Shown here: piece after piece, positions 19,691 through 22,733 of the stretch
Layout of the letters: each line of letters opens with the position of its first letter
How positions within the stretch are numbered: the first letter of the stretch is position 1
NCBI GenBank assembly: GCA_015680685.1
Contig: MNCI01009150.1
Coordinates: 177,295 to 200,027 of the forward strand
Direction of reading: 5' to 3'
DNA from: Gnetum montanum
Taxonomy: Eukaryota; Streptophyta; Gnetopsida; Gnetales; Gnetaceae
DNA: 22,733 nucleotides
Program-made: the position numbers and the translations under genes
Notes under the pieces: generated by a model
The model's input: only the letters and a program-made list of their open reading frames with translations
Told to the model about the DNA's origin: nothing
Database searches by the model: none

Positions 19691-19698
19691 TATTTATA
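19691..19698 (-). promoter_or_regulatory. TATA box of LTR D
   Basis: The minus strand reads TATAAATA within CCTATAAATAGCCC, the best preserved of the four. Confidence 0.75.
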
Positions 19699-19732
19699 GG
19701 GGTAGGGTTACCGGGAAAATCGGACGGGGAGA

Positions 19733-19738
19733 CACGTG
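19733..19738. promoter_or_regulatory. G-box (CACGTG) upstream of the LTR D TATA box
   Basis: ACACGTGGC lies about 35 bases upstream of the TATA box on the element strand. This is the classical plant G-box/ABRE-type site bound by bZIP or bHLH factors. Decayed forms are seen at the same place in C and, less clearly, B1. Confidence 0.5.
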
Positions 19739-19769
19739 GCGTATAGACAGGGCGTTACAATTTAGAAAC

Positions 19770-20215
19770 ATGGTATACGCTGGGCGTATACATTACAACA
19801 GGTAGCGGCGTATACGTCGGGCGTATACGCCTATACACTGGGCGTATACGCCCGGGTGTAGACTTGGATAGATGCCAGCGTATACGCTGGGGCATATACG
19901 TTGATGGATGCTAGACATCGACTTACTTCAATTCTTGCTTTTGTTGCACCTGTTGAGTGCGTGTGAAGTGTGTACGCTGAGCGTCGGGCATATACGCTGG
20001 TGAATGTTGGGAGTATACGCCGGGCGTATACGCCGAAGGATGTCCACTTGCTTCAATCCTTGCTCTTTGGTGTAATCTTCATGCTGCCATTGGAGATCTT
20101 GTCGTCGAGCGTGTGCATCTGCCGTACCTGGGCGTGTATGCCGGAGAGCCGGGCGTACACGCTGGGCGTAGACGCCGGGCGTAGACGCTAGCTCACCACA
20201 GTTTAAAGCTGGGCA
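19770..20215. repeat. GCGTATACGC palindrome array in LTR D U3
   Basis: About fifteen short palindromes of the form GCGTATACGC or GTATACGCTGGGCGTATAC occur. They are set in longer repeats of roughly 120 bases whose spacer reads ACTTACTTCAATTCTTGC at 19921 and ACTTGCTTCAATCCTTGC at 20046. Many CG sites are intact. Confidence 0.85.
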
Positions 20216-20350
20216 TATAAACTGGCACAACATTTAGAACCAGATGTTTCGATTTTCAAGATTGCCCTGTGTGACTTCAGATGTAGCTGAAGCCGCCCGT
20301 GGGTCATGGGGATCTACTTCTTGTCAGAAAGATGCTAAACTCACAGATTT

Positions 20351-20435
20351 TTGTGGTGTTTCATTGGCCCCTCTTTGTTGACGCTTGGAGGAATCGACCC
20401 GAGAAGCGTCGACAAAGAAGTGCAAAACACCACAA
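20351..20435. repeat. 85-bp inverted repeat across LTR/polypurine edge, D
   Basis: TTGTGGTGTTT and AAAACACCACAA form the outer arms, CTCTTTGTTGACGCTT and AAGCGTCGACAAAGAAG the inner ones. The structure spans the last LTR bases, the polypurine tract and the first 55 bases of the internal region. Confidence 0.85.
20364..20380 (-). promoter_or_regulatory. Polypurine tract of element D
   Basis: The minus strand reads CAACAAAGAGGGGCCAA directly before TGAAACACC, the LTR start. Confidence 0.75.
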
Positions 20436-21359
20436 GCAACTTGACAAAAGCTCTGTCCTTTGCCACCTGACCAGACATCATCGTACCATGTTCATTGGTG
20501 AATGGTATTGAAAGGGCAAGATTGGTAACTGGCAGGAGGAAAGGGATCATGGGGATCGGTGGCTGCCCGAGGGATCATGCTGGGAAAATGGGGTGCTCAG
20601 GTGTGCGGCATGCCGGTCCTTGTCGATAGCCGTCTTTCAACAGACTCGGAACTCAAGCATGTGATGTGCGTCCTTTGGTGGAACAGTGCTCTTGGTGATT
20701 TTTCAAGAGAAACAGTTGTCACTACCATAGCTACGGGGTGATGTTTTGCATTCTTTGGAGGAATAGCTCCCTTCTTTGGGGAAACTATTAGCGAAGAGCC
20801 AAAGCCATACGATAGAATGTTTCTTGACTGCTTTTGACATGAGTACGCATTTTGAAGACCGATACCTTCCCGCCTGGGGCTTATATGGGAAGTGCCAAGG
20901 GTCCCGTTCGTGACCAGGTTTTACATGGGATTTTTTTTTTGAAGCTTGTCCTTGTACTCATGCGTGAATATTGTGTTCTGCGTGTTGCGACTGCTGTAAC
21001 GTTTTGCAGTGTGCAATAGTTTGGTAAACAGATAGTGGGTTTTCGGGGAATGGGAATGTGCGGGTCAACGATTCGATTTAGTCTTGCCAGGTGGACCAAT
21101 GGACATTGCCTCATCTTGCTACCTATGATGAAACGCACTCTCGTACGAGAAATTCTGAGCGTCATCCTGCAAACACAACTCCAAAGAGACAAGAAAACCA
21201 TGAGTGAATTAACGAGTTTAGATTTAAACAGCTGCAGATGAACAAAAATGTTGGGGCGATTCTGAGTATGGAATGTGAATGTCGACGATGCTGATGAGGG
21301 ATGCAATGATTCTGATGAATAAATATGGCTGTGGAATGAGGAGTCGAAGATGAACGTGC
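20381..21359 (-). other. 3' region of element D with possible extra reading frames
   Basis: The minus strand carries several open stretches. One frame from about 20920 to 20598 has no early ATG and about 105 codons, Ser/Arg/Lys/Pro-rich, with VSPKKGAIPPKNAKHHP. A second is at 20550-20341, with EHGTMMSGQVAKDRAF, matched in C by EHGVVTSDQVLKSD. A third begins near 21306 and runs to 20881. A splice-acceptor-like TTTGCAG then G near 21170-21160 corresponds to one in C at about 14180. The frames are not continuous, so either introns, frameshifts or non-coding function must be assumed. No known domain is recognised. The outer part near the polypurine tract is the inverted repeat listed separately. 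Confidence 0.4.
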
Positions 21360-21740
21360 CAGTTTCTAGTCTTAGCGGACTATAATGGGTTAGTTTTGTG
21401 TCGTAACCCGTCGGACATTACCCGTTTAGCGTCGTGGCAGACGTTGCGTTGCCAGTTTTGAGTCTTAGCGGACCATGAAAAGGCGAGCTAGTTTATAGTC
21501 TTAGCGGACTCCGTGGTGTTAGTTTATAGTCATAACCCAGGACTGTTCTGTGGTATCAGTTTAAAGTCATAATCCAGGACTGATCTGTGGTATCAGTTTA
21601 TAGTCGTGATTCCAGGACTACTCTATGGTATCAATTTATAGTCGTGATTCCAGGACTAATCTGTAGTATCAGTTTATAGTCATGATTCCAGGACTAATCT
21701 GTGGTATCAGTTTATAGTCGTGATTCCAAGACTATCACGT
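21360..21740. repeat. 37-38 bp minisatellite, 3' region of element D
   Basis: The right part (about 21551-21740) has five close units starting near 21551, 21588, 21626, 21664 and 21702, consensus TGGTATCAGTTTATAGTCG then TGATTCCAGGACTAATC. The left part is older and more varied, with GTTTATAGTCTTAGCGGACT. Every unit has TAGTC...GACTA inverted arms. The array abuts the stop of the integrase frame at 21755. Confidence 0.9.
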
Positions 21741-21754
21741 ACCTGAGTTCAAAT

Positions 21755-22078
21755 TCATGTATAGAATGGTTTTAGGAATAAGTGATTGGTTGGATTTGCA
21801 AACTCTTCTCCGTCCATGTCAGCTAGTTTGAATGTCCCGTTGTCGAATGCTTTGATGACCAGATAAGGCCCTTCCCAGTTGACTGAGAATTTATCTAGAT
21901 GTTCCCGAACAGCTTTAAGTACGAGGTCTCCTTCCTTGATGGGGCACTTATGAATGTCATGTCGATGTCGTTGCCGTTGTTGCTTCTGGTACCATTCGAT
22001 CTGATCGAGTGCACGCACGCGTTCCTCCTCCACCGAGTCCAGGTCAATGATGCGTAAATCATCGCTTAGCCAAATCAC
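21755..22078 (-). CDS. Element D integrase, C-terminal part only
   Basis: An open minus-strand frame with DDLRIIDLDSVEEERVRALD, then a Gln/Arg/His-rich stretch, then GDLVLK and the conserved WEGPY followed by a C-terminal LFLKPFYT just before the stop. GDLVLK...WEGPY is the usual C-terminal signature of Ty3/gypsy integrase (DNA-binding region). The zinc-binding N-terminus and the catalytic core are absent. The frame differs from that of the RNase H part, so the junction near 22078 is a deletion with frameshift. Homologous relics end the pol of B2 (about 8630) and C (about 15200). The protein could not integrate DNA. Confidence 0.8.
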   Translation of the reverse strand: MIWLSDDLRIIDLDSVEEERVRALDQIEWYQKQQRQRHRHDIHKCPIKEGDLVLKAVREHLDKFSVNWEGPYLVIKAFDNGTFKLADMDGEEFANPTNHLFLKPFYT

Positions 22079-22733
22079 AGTATGGTTGTAAATGTTGCGC
22101 TTTACACGTGTAGACATCTGTGACTTGGTTTATGACTAGTTGTGAGTCCCCCCTGACTACAAGCCGTGTAACGTCCGAAGCTAGTGCGGCCGCAAGACCT
22201 CTCAGGAGACCTTCATACTCTGCTACGTTGTTAGTACAATGAAAGTTGAAGCGATAGGCAAAAGGTTTAATTTCTCCAGAGGGGTACGTGATTACAGCGG
22301 CAGCACTTCCTCCTCGAGAGGTGGATGCTCCATCGAAGTTTAGAATCGCATCGTAGTCATCTGGCACTATGTCTATTGTATTTACATTTTCGTTTGGGAA
22401 TTCGGGTCCTATTGTACCTGGATCATGCGTTGGCGATATGGTCATTTGATTTGCTATGGCTTGCCCTTTTACTGATGATTGTGCCACATAGTGCAGGTCA
22501 AACTCAGCTATGATTGTCTTCCAACGGGCTATCCTGCTTGATTCGTAGATGTTTCCAGTTATAGCTCTGAGCACATTATCTTTGCAAATTATGTTAACTC
22601 GATCTTGGAAAAGATAATGTCGCCATTTCTTTAAAGAGAAACCTAAAGCTAAACATGACTTTTCTACGTTGTTGTATCTCTTTTCATGGGCAACCATTGC
22701 ATGACTCAGGTAGTATACGGGGACCTCAATTCC
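22079..22733 (-). CDS. Element D pol, two RNase H domains (partial)
   Basis: The frame is open from the window edge down to a stop at 22059, so its RT lies off the window to the right. First comes the end of RT and the retroviral-type RNase H, with YYLSHAMVAHEKRYNNVEK and KKWRHYLF. Then follows a linker with HYVAQSSVKGQAIANQM, and the second, plant-type RNase H with its acidic residues in NFDGAS, VAEYEGLL and GDSQLVINQV. The dual RNase H is a hallmark of the Tat lineage. No stop is present in over 200 codons, unlike B2 and C, in keeping with a young copy. After VYTCKAQHLQPY the frame runs into the deletion that removed the integrase core, and the final residues are out of frame. Confidence 0.88.

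Larger units (their letters stand above)
18978..20363 (-). mobile_element. 3' LTR of element D (1386 bp)
   Basis: The left end TGTGCCGACCGAAATCGTCGG aligns with LTR A. There is no primer-binding site to its left; the flank is unrelated, with GGGGT (18973-18977) as the candidate target copy. The right end GTGGTGTTTCA is followed by the polypurine tract. TATA is at 19698-19691. R/U5 (about 710 bases) holds an array of CGTAAAC motifs and U3 (665 bases) an array of TATACG palindromes. CG content is high, as in LTR A, so D is young. Confidence 0.8.

Noticed and set aside
20351-20435. Free-standing MITE
   Set aside because: The inverted repeat recurs exactly at the LTR/polypurine edge in three elements and has no target duplication, so it belongs to the element.
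20381-21306. A true envelope gene
   Set aside because: No signal peptide, hydrophobic segment or continuous frame; only the position is suggestive.

Overview
The window reads as plant nuclear DNA made almost entirely of nested, mostly decayed Ty3/gypsy LTR retrotransposons. All have the same orientation: their genes and promoters lie on the minus strand. I see no intact host gene, rRNA, complete tRNA gene or CRISPR array. The polymerase relics carry a retroviral-type RNase H followed by a second, plant-type RNase H, which points to the Tat lineage of land plants. The loss of CG and the frequent TAG/TGA codons fit heavy cytosine methylation in a large, repeat-rich plant genome. I cannot name the species; a gymnosperm or fern-like genome would fit, but that is a guess.

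Layout, left to right. (A) Positions 1-2029 hold the 5' end of a fairly young, CG-rich element: the first codons of gag (85 to 1), a leader, a tRNA-Asn primer-binding site (346-364) and the 5' LTR (371-2029). A is inserted in the gag/protease region of an older element. (B1) 2030-7639: broken gag (4459-2030), a repeat-rich leader, a tRNA-Asn primer-binding site (5193-5210) and a long 5' LTR (5216-7639). (B2) 7640-11551: remnant of a 3' LTR, polypurine tract, short 3' region and a pol relic running RT-RNaseH-RNaseH-integrase from 11551 down to about 8625. (C) 11552-17757: 3' LTR (11552-13246), polypurine tract, a long 3' region with a possible extra reading frame, a tandem-repeat array and a pol relic cut off inside RT. 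(E) 17758-18977: a rearranged remnant with one unexplained short reading frame. (D) 18978-22733: a young, CG-rich element seen from its 3' LTR (18978-20363) through its 3' region, repeat array and a pol that has lost the integrase core.

LTR limits were set by comparing the copies. The left ends share TGTxxTGAC-like starts; the right ends share GGTGTTTCA, followed in B2, C and D by the complement of a polypurine tract. Every LTR has a minus-strand TATAAATA box at a comparable place.

The most unusual structure is architectural. In every element the LTR upstream of the TATA box carries an array of palindromes. The arrays differ in unit length (about 40-50, 80, 110 and 200-250 bp) and in most of their sequence, but all are built on the same inverted core, TACGCT/AGCGTA. 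A second array, a 37-38 bp minisatellite whose units contain TAGTC...GACTA, sits between integrase and the polypurine tract in the elements that can be read there. A and D still keep the CG dinucleotides of these motifs; B1, B2 and C have mostly lost them. The nesting order and the decay state therefore agree.
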